64,000 nt of DNA from the NCBI GenBank assembly GCA_030248225.1, contig JASANE010007094.1, positions 1 to 64,000 on the forward strand. Direction: 5' to 3'. Source of the stretch: Trileptium ribeirensis. Its lineage: Eukaryota; Nematoda; Enoplea; Enoplida; Thoracostomopsidae. The position numbers and the translations under genes are program-made. Positions 27,626 through 39,461 of this stretch are shown in pieces. The notes beneath the pieces were generated by a model, which had not been told where the DNA came from, did no database searches, and saw only the letters and a program-made list of their open reading frames with translations. Position 1 is the first letter of the stretch. Every line of letters begins with the position of its first letter.

Positions 27626-28373
27626 ATATAAGCTGCTGCATCGAAGATTTCTTTGAATTTTTCATTAAAACTGAGTCGCCATTATTAAATGTTCTTTTCT
27701 TTGCTCTCCGATCACAGTATTGTTTATATTGGTTTTGTGCTAGAAATAGTCTTTTCCGTACTCGTTCCCATGCTGTCGTTAATTTTTCGATCCGTTGTGG
27801 TGCGTAACCTTCGTCTGTAGTTGCTGTATGGTACATTTCGACCAATGGTCGCCGAAAATCGGGAGGTACTACAATTTGAAATTCCCATGAGTCGGTTTGT
27901 TGCGGTCGATTTTTTCCTCGTAATCGATATAAAATGTCACCGAAAATAATGAACTGATGTTCATGTGTTACAATCCATTTCTTTTCGAATTCGGGAGTTG
28001 TATCTAAAAATTCGTTGTTTTCGATGTAGTGTTTGAACGAATGAATACGTGGATCTTCGTTTTGTGCTCGTAATAATTCATCTGGTGTCCATGGTGGTTC
28101 TAACCGAAAATATCGCGAATACATTTCGGCCTCAGTTATTTCGGGTTCCTCTGGTTTATCTGGTTGATCCAATTCTTCCTCCGATTCCATTCTTTCTTGC
28201 TGTTGTTCAGTTTGCAGCATTCCTTGTTCGTTTCCTATTAGTGATTCCACTTGAACTCTTTGTCTTGGGTGTTTCCGTCTTTGTGATAACGGCTGTTCAA
28301 TTTGCTTCTCATCATTGAAGAGTTCGAGGATACTATCCTTTTCTTCTGACATTTCATTCATTGTTTCGACCAC
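27612..28373 (-). pseudogene. pol (IN): Integrase fragment lacking its catalytic core
   Basis: 253 open codons. The N-terminal ~95 residues are a Glu/Gln-rich linker. Next comes the usual pre-integrase region (ILYRLRGK..., then VVPPDFRRPLVEMYH), up to the His of the zinc-binding module. The sequence then passes directly into AWERVRKRLFLAQNQYKQYCDRRAKKR and NGDSVLM, which belong at the C-terminal side of the catalytic core. The CxxC of the zinc module and all three DDE blocks (about 200 residues) are missing. The reading frame survives across the junction. I infer an internal deletion. Confidence 0.8.
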
Positions 28374-29422
28374 TTGTTCTTCTTCACTATCACTAAGTGC
28401 TACTGTATCTTTGGTCGATGGTGTTTCCTCTTGTAGTACACCCCTTTTTGTTTGACCCTTCCTTTAGCTGGTTTTCTTTTCCTTGCCACCACCGATTACA
28501 AGTTCTTTATCTCGTTTTGGCTTAGATGGTTGACTTTTTTCTTCTTGGGTTGGTTGTAGTTGTACTTTCATTTCGAATATTAACGATTCTTCCGAATCGG
28601 ATTCTTGTTGATATACCGCCGCTACTGGGTGCTTTTGGATTGATTTCCTTTCTTTCGATTTTCTTTAAGTTCCTGTTCTTTTTGTTTCTTTCCTTCTGCT
28701 TCCTTCGTTCTTATTTGAATCGCTTGCTGTTGGTTTCCGCTAATTCTTTTGGTTGTTAGCGGTTTGTATCGATTCTTTGGTTCTTCTTCCTCCGTTTCCA
28801 AGTTTTCGGTCCCAGGGACTACTGGTGGTCTCTACATGCAATCTGCGTTTTGCTGGTATCGACCTGGTTTATACATGATTGTATATTCGTATTCCAAGAT
28901 TTTGTCAGCCATTCGGGCTAGTCGCACTGCCATTTGTTCCAACGGTCGTTTATTGTTGAGGATTTGAACCAACGGCGCATGGTCCGTGATGACTGTGGTA
29001 TGGTTTCCGAGTAGATACGGCCGGAAGTGTTGAACTGCTCGGATTACTGCCAAACATTTTTGTTCTCTGATTGAATATCGAGTTTATTCATCATGCTATT
29101 TGTTACTACCGTAATGGATTACGTGTCCGCTTCCTGCTTCCTCTTCTTGAGCTAGGTTATACCCAATACCGTGTTTATTTGCATCCGTATACAGGATGAA
29201 CGGTTTATATGGATCTGGGTATCCCAATATCGGAGGTGTTGTCATCTTTATCTTTAAATTTTCAAATGCTTGTTGGGTTTCCTCCGTCCATAATTGACTA
29301 AATTTCACCATTCTTGCTCGTTTGTTTGGTATATCGTACAATGGTGCTGCTATTGTTCCATAATCAGGTTCGAATTGTCCATAATATCCAGTTAGACCAA
29401 GGAAGCATTTGAGCTGTGTCAC
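28374..29422 (-). pseudogene. pol (RH): RNase H and linker of the minus-strand element
   Basis: Two open pieces in one frame (29422-29096 and 29053-28832) give the RT thumb (FLGLTGYYGQF), RNase H blocks (LYTDANKHGIGYNLAQ) and TDHAPLVQIL, and then the end of RNase H (PGRYQQNADCM). A stop interrupts the middle, and a TAG follows NADCM where Ser is usual. A Glu/Lys-rich linker with stops continues to 28374. It is a clear Ty3/gypsy-type sequence but diverged from the plus-strand element. Confidence 0.88.
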
Positions 29423-29434
29423 TGCTTTTCGCCT

Positions 29435-30230
29435 TCAGAAGTTCTGTACCTTCTCAATCTTTCCTGGATCCGTTGATATTCCTTGATTCGATACTATGTA
29501 TCCGAGGAACGGAATTTCTTCTTTTAGGAATTCGCATTTCGATCCTTTTGCCTTGAGATTTGCTTCTTGTAATCGTTGTAATACTTGACTGATATCGTGC
29601 AAATGATCCCAAAATGATGTTGAGAATATTATAATATCATCCAGATAACATAAACACGATTCTATCAGAACGCCCGCTAATACCAACTGCATCATTCTTT
29701 GGAATGTTGCTGGCGCATTCGTCAATCCGAAGGGCATGACGTTGCATTCAAACAATCCTTCATGACATATGAATGCTGTCTTTTCTTTGTCTTGTTCGTT
29801 CATTAGTAGTTGCCAATATCCCGACTTAAAGTCTAAGGTTGAGAAGTACTTTGCTCCGCGTAATGCGTCTAGCATTTCATCAATTCTCGGCAACGGAAAG
29901 CTATCCCGTTTTGTGATCGAATTTAGCATTCTCTAATCCGCACAGAATCTTTTTGATCCATCCTTTTTATTAGTTAAAACGATTGGTGAAGCCCATGGAC
30001 TATACGTTCTCCTACTCCTTGATCGAGCATTTCTTGTACTTGTTTACTCGCTTCGTCTCGATCCACATACGGCAATCATCGCAATGGTTGTTGTGTCGGC
30101 TTTTCAACTGTCGTTTGGATATAGTGTTCCACCTGTGTGTTGATACCAATATCGAAATCTGATTTTGAAAACACGTCTTGGTAATTATGTAATACGGTTG
30201 CTAGTTACGCTTTCCTTCTTCGTCAGTGAT
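29435..30230 (-). pseudogene. pol (RT): Reverse transcriptase of the minus-strand element
   Basis: The open piece 29929-29435 holds RT palm blocks: LPRIDEMLDALRGAKYFSTL, MPFGLTNAPATFQ and the catalytic CYLDDIIIF. The upstream part (29930-30230) continues RT-like sequence in broken frames. The YLDD motif is intact, but the stops and shifts make it inactive as it stands. It shares its frame with RNase H and protease, consistent with an ancestral single pol frame. Confidence 0.9.
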
Positions 30231-31159
30231 TTATTTTTCGAGCTCAATTTCAGCCGGAAGTTCAATATCATTCCTATGCTCCGTTTGACGTGTTATTTGT
30301 TCTTGGAATTGTTCGATATTGAATCGCCGTTGTTCCATTTTTCGTTCTTGTACTTCCGTGTCCACCCTTGATATTATTTTCGGATTCTTTATTTGAATAT
30401 CACCAGCCCATGATTTAATTATTGGTTTTCCATGTTTTCCGATGTGGATCCATTTTTCATCCTCGTTTTCGTCTTCTTTGCGATTCTTCATTTGTTTCTT
30501 TTCAAATTGATCAATTACTCTTTGGGCTTTTTCTTCGTTAACCACTGTTCTTACGATTGTTTCTTCCACTTTACGTACCAGTGGTTGATTTTCAACGATC
30601 TCCATTTCTACCGTGTTTAGGTTACATACTGGCACCATAATATTGCCTTTTTCTACTTTGATAATACTATTCGGTAATGCTAGTCCATTATTAGTTTTTA
30701 GTAATGGTTCCACTATTATCGTATCGCCCTCCGTTACTCCATCTGGTATTTTTGCTTCGATGAATTTTGCCGACCATGGGGAATTACTTGTTTGTACGAA
30801 CATTTACAAATTTCGATTTGATTGTCCTGTATTCCTTTGGTCGTTCCCATTCCGTTGATTCGCCAATTGTGGGGTATCGGTTTATCGTTCATTTTGATTC
30901 TCAGTTGTTGGTAATCAATCGCCAGTTCGAAGGCTGCCAAGAAATCATGACCATATATCGCAATTTTTGGAAAGTTCTTGATTACAACGAATCTAAGTTT
31001 GCGTATTTTCTTTTCCAAGTTGACTGGTACTAAAAAATAGTCCACAGCTCTTTGCGCTAATTCACCATTATATCCCACAGCATACAATGCTGTTTCCCGG
31101 AGTGGCAAATGTTTAAAATGTTTGTTATATTGTTCCTCGCTGATAATTGAAATTTGCGA
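30231..31159 (-). pseudogene. pol (PR): Protease region and spacer of the minus-strand element
   Basis: The segment starts at the protease active site. Directly after the Asp-Thr codons (about 31166-31161) comes TGA where the active-site Gly should be, followed by protease-like sequence (SIISEEQ, then RETALYAVGYNGE and AIYGHDFLAAF) in 31108-30734. A hydrophilic piece at 30803-30231 in another frame joins protease to RT. The active-site stop alone would prevent a functional Pol. Confidence 0.75.
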
Positions 31160-32625
31160 TCAGGTATCGATTAATCCTCGCAATCTTTTGTTACTTTCCG
31201 GATATATATCGATATAATATCTTGATATGACCGTCGGATCATTGCATGGTTCATGCTCTTGTGATTCATTGACTTGGTTTACTTCTATGAACTTTACTGT
31301 TTTTTCATCTAATGATATATCGACAATTTTCTTCGATTCGTTTTGAAGGCCGCTTTGTGGTTCCACCACAGTCGATTTTGATAATTGGTTTCTCAATTCT
31401 CCATTTGATTGACTCGGTTGATTTGGTACTACTCTATAGCGATTTTGTTTCTGTTGTTGACTTGTCCTTTGATTCTCTCTTATGTTTTGACCGGCATTTC
31501 GTGAGAATCGTTGCTCCGTTTTATGACTATAGTTTCCACACTTGTTGCATCTCCGCGGTTTTTGATTCATTAATGATTGCCGAATTTGTGGCTCTTGGTG
31601 TGCCATTGGTACTGGCATTTTTGCTGTTGTTGCCAGTTACTTTGAGGTTGCATTGGTTGCTGTGGTATCTGTGTTGGGTATATTACTTGTGATATTGGTT
31701 CTCGTACTTCCGCCTGTCCATTATGTTTCTGTATTGGCTGTGGATAATTCATATTCACCTGTTTTAGCATCATTGGTATTGGCATCACCCATGGTTGTAT
31801 CATTTTCTGTTGCTGCGGTTGCTGTAATCGTATCGATTGATTATTCCACCGTTGTGGACGCCATTGCATTTGTGGTCGATGTGCTCTCGGTTGCCAAATT
31901 CATTGGTCAATGTTTGATCTCCTTATTACGGTTTGATTTGGTCTATTTGATTGTATTTCGCGATGCTTTGGTCGGTGTTCTTTTATGCCTTTTAGGCCTT
32001 TGGTCATTTGTTGATCTAACTTATCAACTGCCTCCGCTTTTTCTGACAATGATATGAAAGTTTGCTCTTTTGCTGCACACAATCGGTTTCGAATTTCATG
32101 CTTTAATCCCGCCACTAGTGCTGACTGGAGGACTTCTTCGATGATTGACTTAGGTACGCCTTTCGTGGTCAGGTTTTGTGCTGCGTCGACACGTAATTCG
32201 TCTGCAAAATCTTTGACCGTTTTTGTTTGCCGTAGGCTTTGCAATTTATTCATGTGATTCGTTAATGTTTTTGGCACATCAAATCGTTTTTTAAATTTTC
32301 GACTCAATTCATTATAATTGTTCAGTACTTTGGCATTCTCGAGAGTCAATACTTTGAGGTATTCTTCTGCTTCTCCTTGCATTTTTGCTTTGAATATCCG
32401 AAGTTTTTCTTGTTCGTCATCGATACCATCTTGAGCCTATGCTTTTTCAAATTCCTTACGGAATTTTTCGAAACTCGTTTCACCCCTGTACGTTTGTAGG
32501 TTCCGTACTTCAGTTTCCATTTTGACCAATATTGCTTGGCTATTCGCCTGTTGTATTGCATTTGGTATGTGTGGCGCTTCTTTATTTGCCACTTTGATTA
32601 ATGCCTCCATCAGTTGTTGGTTCAT
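31160..32625 (-). pseudogene. gag: Gag capsid and nucleocapsid of the minus-strand element
   Basis: Pieces 32625-32437, 32382-31900 and 31869-31570 are in one frame. They encode a capsid-like helical region (ELSRKFKKRFDVP, then QSLRQTKTVKDFADELRV and SALVAGLKHEIRNRL) and a Gln/Pro/Met-rich tail. The overlapping piece 31618-31160, -1 relative to them, has a zinc knuckle of the form C-x2-C-x4-H in which the final Cys is Arg, and then runs into the protease. A stop separates the first two pieces. The -1 gag-to-pol relation is the same as in the plus-strand element. Confidence 0.82.
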
Positions 32626-33200
32626 TTTTCATTAGGTCATTTTGTTGTACTTGATTGTTGATTTAATTCATTGTTGCTTGTTGTGGTTGTTGATATTGGT
32701 CCATATATAATGTGTTGCTGTTGCCAGTGGTATTCCGGTATTGATCATAGGATTATTTGTAACGAATAACATTTGATTGATTTGTGGCGCTATTGGTGTT
32801 ATACCATGACATTGGTGTGCCCCATTTTGAATTGCACCGGTAGTTATTCCTTGATGTTGATTCCAAGTATTTGTTGTTTGAAATTCGTCATAGTTTGTTG
32901 TTGTATACGGAGTTTGTATCCGATTACACATGTTCGCCATTTGAGTCGTACCATTATTAGTTACATGTGGTACTTGTATTCGTTTCCATACATTCGTTAA
33001 TTGTTTTATACTACTTCGTTCCTTATTTATGTCCATTCGTATTGGATTGGGTTGTTCGTTGACTTGTCTTGCATTTATAACTTGGCCATAATTCGCACCA
33101 AACTTTATTAGATTTGAGTCAATTGGTTCTTCATGATTACCACATTGATCACAAATCGTTTGACCATTGTTTGATTCGAATCGTACTTGATTCGTATTAT
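32626..33200 (-). pseudogene. gag: Asn/Gln-rich Gag N-terminal region, proximal part
   Basis: This is open for most of its length on the minus strand (ATG-led piece 33036-32668) and very rich in Asn, Gln, Thr and Ile, with a C-x2-C pair near 33150. It is in frame with the capsid pieces and, allowing for the transposon insertion at 33201-34257, with the upstream gag piece. No domain is recognised. Confidence 0.6.
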
Positions 33201-34257
33201 GGCTCGTTTACGTTAATTTGTGTACGCCGTGACCTAGCTATGTCTCAACAGTCTAGTTTTGCTACTTAGGACAATCAATAGTCATGGCTGACTATTTGTG
33301 TTGTCCGAATTTACTTAGCAAGCTACGTTTAATAAGCTGGGCGTCATGGCGGACTAGATTTGAGAAATAGATGAGTCTCGGCGTGCTGTTCCCGCGATGC
33401 ACAGCTGCCAAAATTTACATTTCACGCATTGGACGACTGTCAAAATTGAATTTTTTGCCCTGCACAACTGTCAAAATTTGAATTTCTCGCGCTGGATAAA
33501 TGCCAAAATTCAATTTACAAAGGTGGACAGGTGCCAAAATTTGAATTTCCCGCGCTGGACAAATGCCAAAATTCAAATTTACAGCTTTGGATGGCTGCCA
33601 AAATTTGAATTCCCGAGCTGGACAACTGCCAAAATTTGAATTTCTAGCGCTGGACAACTGCCAAAATTTAAATTCACAGCGTTATATAGCTGTCAAAATT
33701 TGAATTTCTCGCGCTGTTCAACTGCTAAAATTTGAATTTCCCGCGCTGAACTGACAAAATTTAAGTTTCTCGCGCTGGACAACTGCCAAAATTAAAATTT
33801 GCGGCGCTTTACAACTGCCAAAATTTTAATTTCTCGTACGGGACAACTGAAAAAATTTGGCATTTTCGCGTTGGACAGCTGCCAAAATTTGAATTTCCCG
33901 CACTGGTCAACTGCGTAAATGCAAATTTTCCACGCTGCACAACTGCCAAAATTTGAATTTCCTGTGCTATACAATTGCCAAAATTTGAATTTCCCCGGGT
34001 GGAGAGCTGCCAAAATTTGTCCCATAACATCGCTCATACATCGAGATATGTACAACCAATATTCTATACTGTCTTTTTGGGCTATTAAGGACATATTAAA
34101 TAGTCACTGCTGACTGATAAAATATTCACATAGTCACGGCAGACTATCGCATATGTCCATTGTAGTAGGTACGTCGTTACGCGGACATGCTGACAGTCAA
34201 CGCTCACTATTAGGACATAGCTAAGCCATGACGCATACTAATTAACGTAAACGAGCC
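33201..34257. mobile_element. 1.06 kb TIR element carrying a minisatellite
   Basis: Inverted ends begin GGCTCGTTTACGTTAATT at 33201 and are mirrored at 34257. Similarity extends about 45 bp inwards with mismatches (including TAGCTATGTC). The flanks are ATTAT and ATTAC, a possible imperfect 5-bp target duplication; only AT is certain. Element plus a 5-bp duplication is 1062 bp, a multiple of three, and the gag-like open frames on both sides are in register. That supports a single insertion into coding sequence. It has no transposase. The interior is a 31-bp tandem array plus copies of words such as GGCTGACTA. Confidence 0.85.
33404..34019 (+). repeat. Minisatellite, 31-bp unit, about 20 copies
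   Basis: Each unit contains (A/G)CTGCCAAAATTTGAATTT followed by (C/T)(C/T)CGCGCTGGACA. Unit starts at 33404, 33435, 33466, 33498, 33529, 33561, 33592 and onwards fix the period at 31 bp, with a shorter unit near 33749. The copies differ by several substitutions, so the array is old. It fills the centre of the TIR element. Confidence 0.93.
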
Positions 34258-35151
34258 ATTACATCGTTTTTCCCGTATGCCCCGTTGATCGTTATTTGAT
34301 TCCATTTGATCATTATTGCCGTTGCTTTGTGTTTGAGTCGTACCACATTGATGTTGGTCTGTAACGTTTTGATCATCATTCATGCCATGTCGATTTGCAT
34401 TATTTTGGTTTCGATACACATTTAATCGCCTATGATTGCCCCGAGTTGATGTCGATTCGTATTCGTTTGATTTACTTCGCCTCGGGTTCCACCTTGGATT
34501 CTATTGATCTTATTATTTGTCGTTAATTGTTGTTGTTGTTCCGCTATTTGTTGCATTTCGACGGGGCTCTGTTCCAAATTAGTTGTTCCTTGATGGTTAC
34601 GCGTAATTATTATTACTTTCGCTTGTTCCGGTTTATTGCTACCCAGCGGCGTTGCATACATCTAACCCATATTGAAGGGTCCGTCGTATTCTATGAATTA
34701 CGATCTTTGGTCGATAGTCATTTTGACTTGGTTCTTGTGATTGTTCTTGTTGCGCACCATTATTTTGTCAAATTCCTGTTATTTCGTTATCATCGGTATT
34801 TTGCGATTCCGCTCTTGGCTGTGCCAACGGAATTTTCGGTTCGTCCAGTTTCATACTCTGGCATAATTGCCGTAATTCTTTTGTTAAAGTTGCGTGTCTC
34901 GCTGTAAATTGTAATTGTTTTTCTTTTTGGCGTTGCAATTTTTGTAACGTATCCCGGATTTCTTTTTCCGGATCCTTTATATTTGGGAATAGTTCTTCTA
35001 TACCTGTTTCATCTTGGAACGTATCTGTTTACGTTTCTTGCAGGCTCTCCTTATTAGGTTGTTTTTCCATTCTTTTCGGTTCCGGGGTATTGGGGTCGAG
35101 CTCGCGCATTATTTCTTCTAGTTTTTTTGTCGTATTATTCGACGTTGGCAT
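34258..35151 (-). pseudogene. gag: Gag N-terminus of the minus-strand element
   Basis: The probable start is the ATG at 35151 (MPTSNNTTKKLEE). About 30 codons further on there is a TAA, and more stops and shifts follow. Readable pieces are Lys/Gln-rich (34980-34800), 34661-34422 (a Gln/Asn-rich stretch) and 34419 into the insertion at 34257. It matches the downstream gag pieces in composition. I chose the ATG by its position at the end of the A-rich element sequence; the exact start is uncertain. Confidence 0.5.
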
Positions 35152-37528
35152 TCTAATTTTGTACGATAACTAGTCGAAATTAGTAGGAGTCCTGCATCCT
35201 GAATTTATGGGATAATTAAGGTATGTTTGCAACTTCAGATGCAAATTTGTTCTCAGCTTAGACACTGCTAGCTAATACGTATATGCTAGAGTCGAGATCT
35301 TGCGTCGAGAATTTAGTGGCGTGTTTGCTGTTTGTTCAAGTAGTTAAAGCAATAACTTGTCGTCGTTTGCCCCTGTATACACAAACGAGACAACATTTAA
35401 GTTTACCTAGGTTTTGGTAGATATCGGCTCATCAACCGGCGTTTGAGCATCAAAATTTAGCCTCTTTTTTCGGAGTAATATCGCTAAGGGTTAATTGTAG
35501 TCGAAATTTTAGCCGAGATGGTCGGATATTTGAGTTGGGGTAAAACACGTCGACCAGCACCGCTACTAATGTTTGAAAATTATACCCGATCGGAGGAAAG
35601 TTTGGCCTCAGGTAGAGCATGAGGATAACCCCCATAACTTTTCATGGCGACTTGATCGCTGAGTTTTGATAGAGCTTTATTTTTCAGCATGGCCCTTTAC
35701 GCATTCGGAAAGTATTCACAGATTCCTTTTTGAGCTTTGAGTTTGGGTTTCATAGTTTCATTCACAGTTTCCAATCCTTGCATATACATATTTATTGTCA
35801 GTCATCGTCACGACGACTTATGCGCTTGATCTTGCATAAGTGAGACCAACACTCGTGAAATATAAAACTACGACCGCTGTGGAGCACACATCCCAGTGGC
35901 AACGCAGCGCACAATACAACAACACACGCCAATAGCAAAAGGAAAAAGGGATGGGGAAATATAAAAATAGAAAATAGAGAGAGAGAGAAAATTTTGGGTT
36001 CAGGGTGAGAATCGTAGGACGAAGAAACGGGACTAAAATCAGCGTCGCGACGAGATTAATTACGAAACAAAGGTCCAATCAAGAATGATTCAGGGACTTA
36101 GGATCTCTAAGGTAATTGTCAGCAATTCATGGGGGAAAACCAGGACAAATGTACAAATTTGAGACAACTGTGGGCGTGCCATGTTCCTCATGTGCAGACC
36201 CAGGATGCGCCTTCATGGATTAACAGCGAGTTTGGCCATAGCGCAGTTATAAAGCCCGCTCAGGTCCTTATGGATAACGAGATACGTTAATGGACCTGCC
36301 GCAGAAATTGAAAAAACGCCCCCACCAAAAAATAGTTAAAATTTGGTTAGACCGATACTTAAACGTGCCCCCATCGGAATCATGCCCCTATCGTTTAAGG
36401 TATAGTTTGGGGAATAATCTTCCACCAAATTTCTTCTTATCGTTGTATAAGACCAATTCGTAATTTTTGGTCACTCAAAACTCGTCCCCGTATTGGCAGC
36501 AAATTTGCTGTTCGAGACGGGGCCCGGTTTGGACAACTGTAGGACAGCTAATTGTTGATACATAATGTTCTTTAAATTCATGCCATGTATCACATTAGTG
36601 CTCTGTCGACCCATACACGTACTGTATTTTATAACTATACAGTTTATTTTATGTATACTTTTTGCGTTTCACTTTCGTTATGCTTTAACCGTTTTGTCCA
36701 CCGTACGATACAATTTGCCTCCATGTCATCGTACCCTGCGTATGAATAAGCTGCCCCTATCCCAAGTGGAAGTCACTCTCCCTAAATCTATGGCGGCGCC
36801 GCGTGCTGGATTAAGCGTATTTCGAAGCACATCAGGCACATTCCCTGAACCACAACTGAACTGAATTTAGCTAAAATTGGAAGTCGCGTGAATAGTTGTT
36901 TTTATCCATAATTTTTTGGGAACATAGTCGCTCATATTGTCTCCTCGCATACTGTCGAGGAAAAATTATTCATGTTGTTTCGTCGTGCAAATACAACGCC
37001 TTAGCAGATTGTGTCTGTATCCTGGCATTATTGCGTATTTCACTTTGATGCTCTTATCAAGCTTGCGCTGTATATATGTTCAAATAAATCTAGAAAATCA
37101 ATCAACGCGTCCTGTATTGTTCACTACAGCAGCGCTTAACGCTTTAGCCTTTTTGTCCGTACGGACCAGGGAGTCCTGTGCGCTACGGTCTGAGTATGAA
37201 AGATTTAAAGCCTTATCGTCTATGCTTTGCTACCATTGTTAACCAATGGAGTAACAGAATTATTGCGAGAGGAATCCGTGAAATCAGCGAGGAAAATATC
37301 CTACACAAATCACGAGGCACTTAGCTCAATTTTTAACGAAGTCTCCGAATTTACGAGTTCTATCTAAAGATCAGCATTATCAACTCATACAGAAAAGCAA
37401 ATAGCGTCCAACCAAATATCGATAAGCTTTCCTTCAAAGTAACACTTTTCCAACAACTGAATGCGTTAGAAAATAAACATTCCACGTTAACATTGATTTT
37501 TCGACGTAAAAATGTAGTTTTGAAAAGG
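35152..37528. other. Spacer upstream of the minus-strand element
   Basis: This should include the 5' leader and LTR of the minus-strand element, but I could not define LTR ends or a matching 3' copy. There is no coding sequence. A purine-rich run with GAGAGAGAGA occurs near 35976. Confidence 0.4.
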
Positions 37529-37880
37529 TCCACGACAGATCTTACATTGGACCAGCCGTTCAAACCCGGACCTTCAGCTTGCAAGACTAGCGCGCTACCA
37601 CTACACCACAGCACTCCATCACAGTGTCTTCACCAACGCTATATACGCTAGCGTAGTGAGATATTACCTAACGCCCCTGCGGAGCCGCGCAGCAAGCGTG
37701 CGTCCGTGCAGCGATCACGTCGGGTTCACCAACTGAAAAATTCCATGACAAATCTTACATTGGACTAGCCGAGACTGGAACCAGGGAATCTTGCTTGCAA
37801 TACTAGTGAGCTACCGCTACAACACTACACCGATCACATCGTGTTCAGTTACGCTATATACGCTAGCGTAGCGAGATGTA
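37529..37880 (-). repeat. Tandem pair of tRNA-Ala-like SINE units
   Basis: Two related units (37529-37668 and 37741-37880) share GACA(G/A)ATCTTACATTGGAC and ACGCTATATACGCTAGCGTAG, 212 bp apart. Read on the minus strand, the first has a pol III A box (TGGTGTAGTGG), an anticodon-loop-like CTTGCAA and a B box with GGTCCGGGTTTGAA, resembling tRNA-Ala(UGC). The second copy is more decayed. They are SINE-like repeats, not functional tRNA genes: the arms do not fold cleanly and the units are flanked by repeat-specific sequence. Confidence 0.7.
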
Positions 37881-38994
37881 ACATTTGTGAACAATATTTG
37901 TGAACATTGTTTAAGAAACATGATTTGACTGCACGATCTTACATATGTGGCTAATCCATAATCCAACCTGTATAGTAGGTACGTATGTTGTAAATAGTTT
38001 GTACCTCTACGTGTATTAAATGATCGAGATGAACATTTAAGTCCAATTCATATGTTTATTTTAACCGCTAGTTATATTTTGTGCTGAGACACTGTTTTTG
38101 AACTTCATCTAATTTTACCGTTCGACCAGGCTATACTATTATTGTTGTTTCTATACTCTCTAGTATAGATGCTCATTGACGGAAGGCTGATGGTTATACC
38201 TCATAAGACTCTGACCCTCTAGTCACTTTCACCACGCCTAGGTCAGCAGTATATACTGCGTTGCTAACTCGTGTGCCGAATTCACCCGAAAGACTTTTTT
38301 GGGAAATTTGGCAAAATTTTTCAATACATTGGTAAAAATAAAGGAAACATTTAGCAAAATGGGGAAAACTTAGTGAAAATACAGATAAACTGACTAAAAT
38401 TTTTGGAAAATTGCAAAAAATTATTACTTCCTTGAAATTTCTCAAATTTACTTATCTGACGTACACCCCTCTCGTACCACCATAACCGGAAGGATCTACA
38501 CCATTAAACCCTGGAACTCCCACTGTACACAAATGTGGACTGCTCAAATTGAGAAGTATTGTGTTAAATAAAATTGTTGTACAATGCCTTTTTGCACACG
38601 ACAAATCGAACAAATACCGGTCCCGCCATCTGCCATGTAGGAATCGTAAATACTGAAAAAGTCTACATTGCCCTTTCATGCACTATTCTGCTAAATGGCA
38701 TCAGCACATATAGCAACGCCCTGTACTAACTAAAAGTATGCGGTGCTGCGTACGTTTGGACATGAGTTGTTATTCGCTCACTTAGCAATGGTCCTTTAAC
38801 GTACAACGTGTTTTCCTAACGGTAACGTACAACATGGGTCAATTTGACCCAGCCTCTTTTAAAATACCACGAGTGCTGTAAAATTAGAGTTACCCATAAC
38901 CAAAACCTAACAGTAGTTTAAAATTGCCTAATGCACCAGCAGCGATTTCAGGCTATGAGTGTCAAAAGCATATGTTAACCATGGCCGAAACTCT

Positions 38995-39399
38995 TAATAT
39001 TGTCGAAATGGGCACCTGCCGCGAAATTGGATCAACTGTTCATCTATCCAGACAAACGGACCAGGGTTTATAATTATGGTGACAGTTTTCGATGGATTTG
39101 TCGAAGAATAGGCGGAATGGGGTGAATTTGTCGCAACCAGGCCCTGTGTCGCGGCTGGCGCGGTTATCGAAGCCCAGACTGTTGACTATGGCTTCGAACT
39201 GATGAATTCCAAACGCAGCTCTGAACATATCACGCCCGTTCACTAGCGGATCTCTTATTGGCTGGTGTCGACCGCGGTAAACCCCAATTAGAAACAAAGT
39301 GCCAATGAAGCCCTCAGTTTCTGCAGCATCTACCGGCGACCAGCTAGGATCTTTTCGGTAACCAAACATGTTGTTATACGTGATGACATCGGCGATCAT
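38995..39399 (-). pseudogene. piggyBac transposase fragment
   Basis: The piece 39399-39040 matches the N-terminal part of the piggyBac transposase core (a TEGFIGTLFLIGVYRGRHQP block, then RDMFRAAFGIHQFEAIVNSLGFDN and FTPFRLFFDKSI). At its end the frame breaks. The next conserved block, with the first catalytic Asp (IDEQLIQFRGRCPFRQY), continues in another frame down to about 38995. The other catalytic aspartates and the Cys-rich tail are absent, leaving only about 140 bp before the terminal repeat. Confidence 0.85.
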
Positions 39400-39461
39400 C
39401 TGATCATCAATGATACATCGGAACGAATCCGCTATAGACTGAATCTATGTTGCTTGGTATT

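Noticed and set aside
31312..32057. Plus-strand hydrophobic frames over the gag region
   Set aside because: They are antisense shadows of minus-strand gag and protease, which carry recognisable capsid and zinc-knuckle sequence.
33404..34019. CRISPR-like array of regularly spaced repeats
   Set aside because: The whole 31-bp unit repeats, with no unique spacers between repeats. The context is a eukaryotic TIR element.
37552..37618. Functional tRNA-Ala gene on the minus strand
   Set aside because: The acceptor stem does not pair properly and the sequence is part of a two-unit SINE-like repeat.
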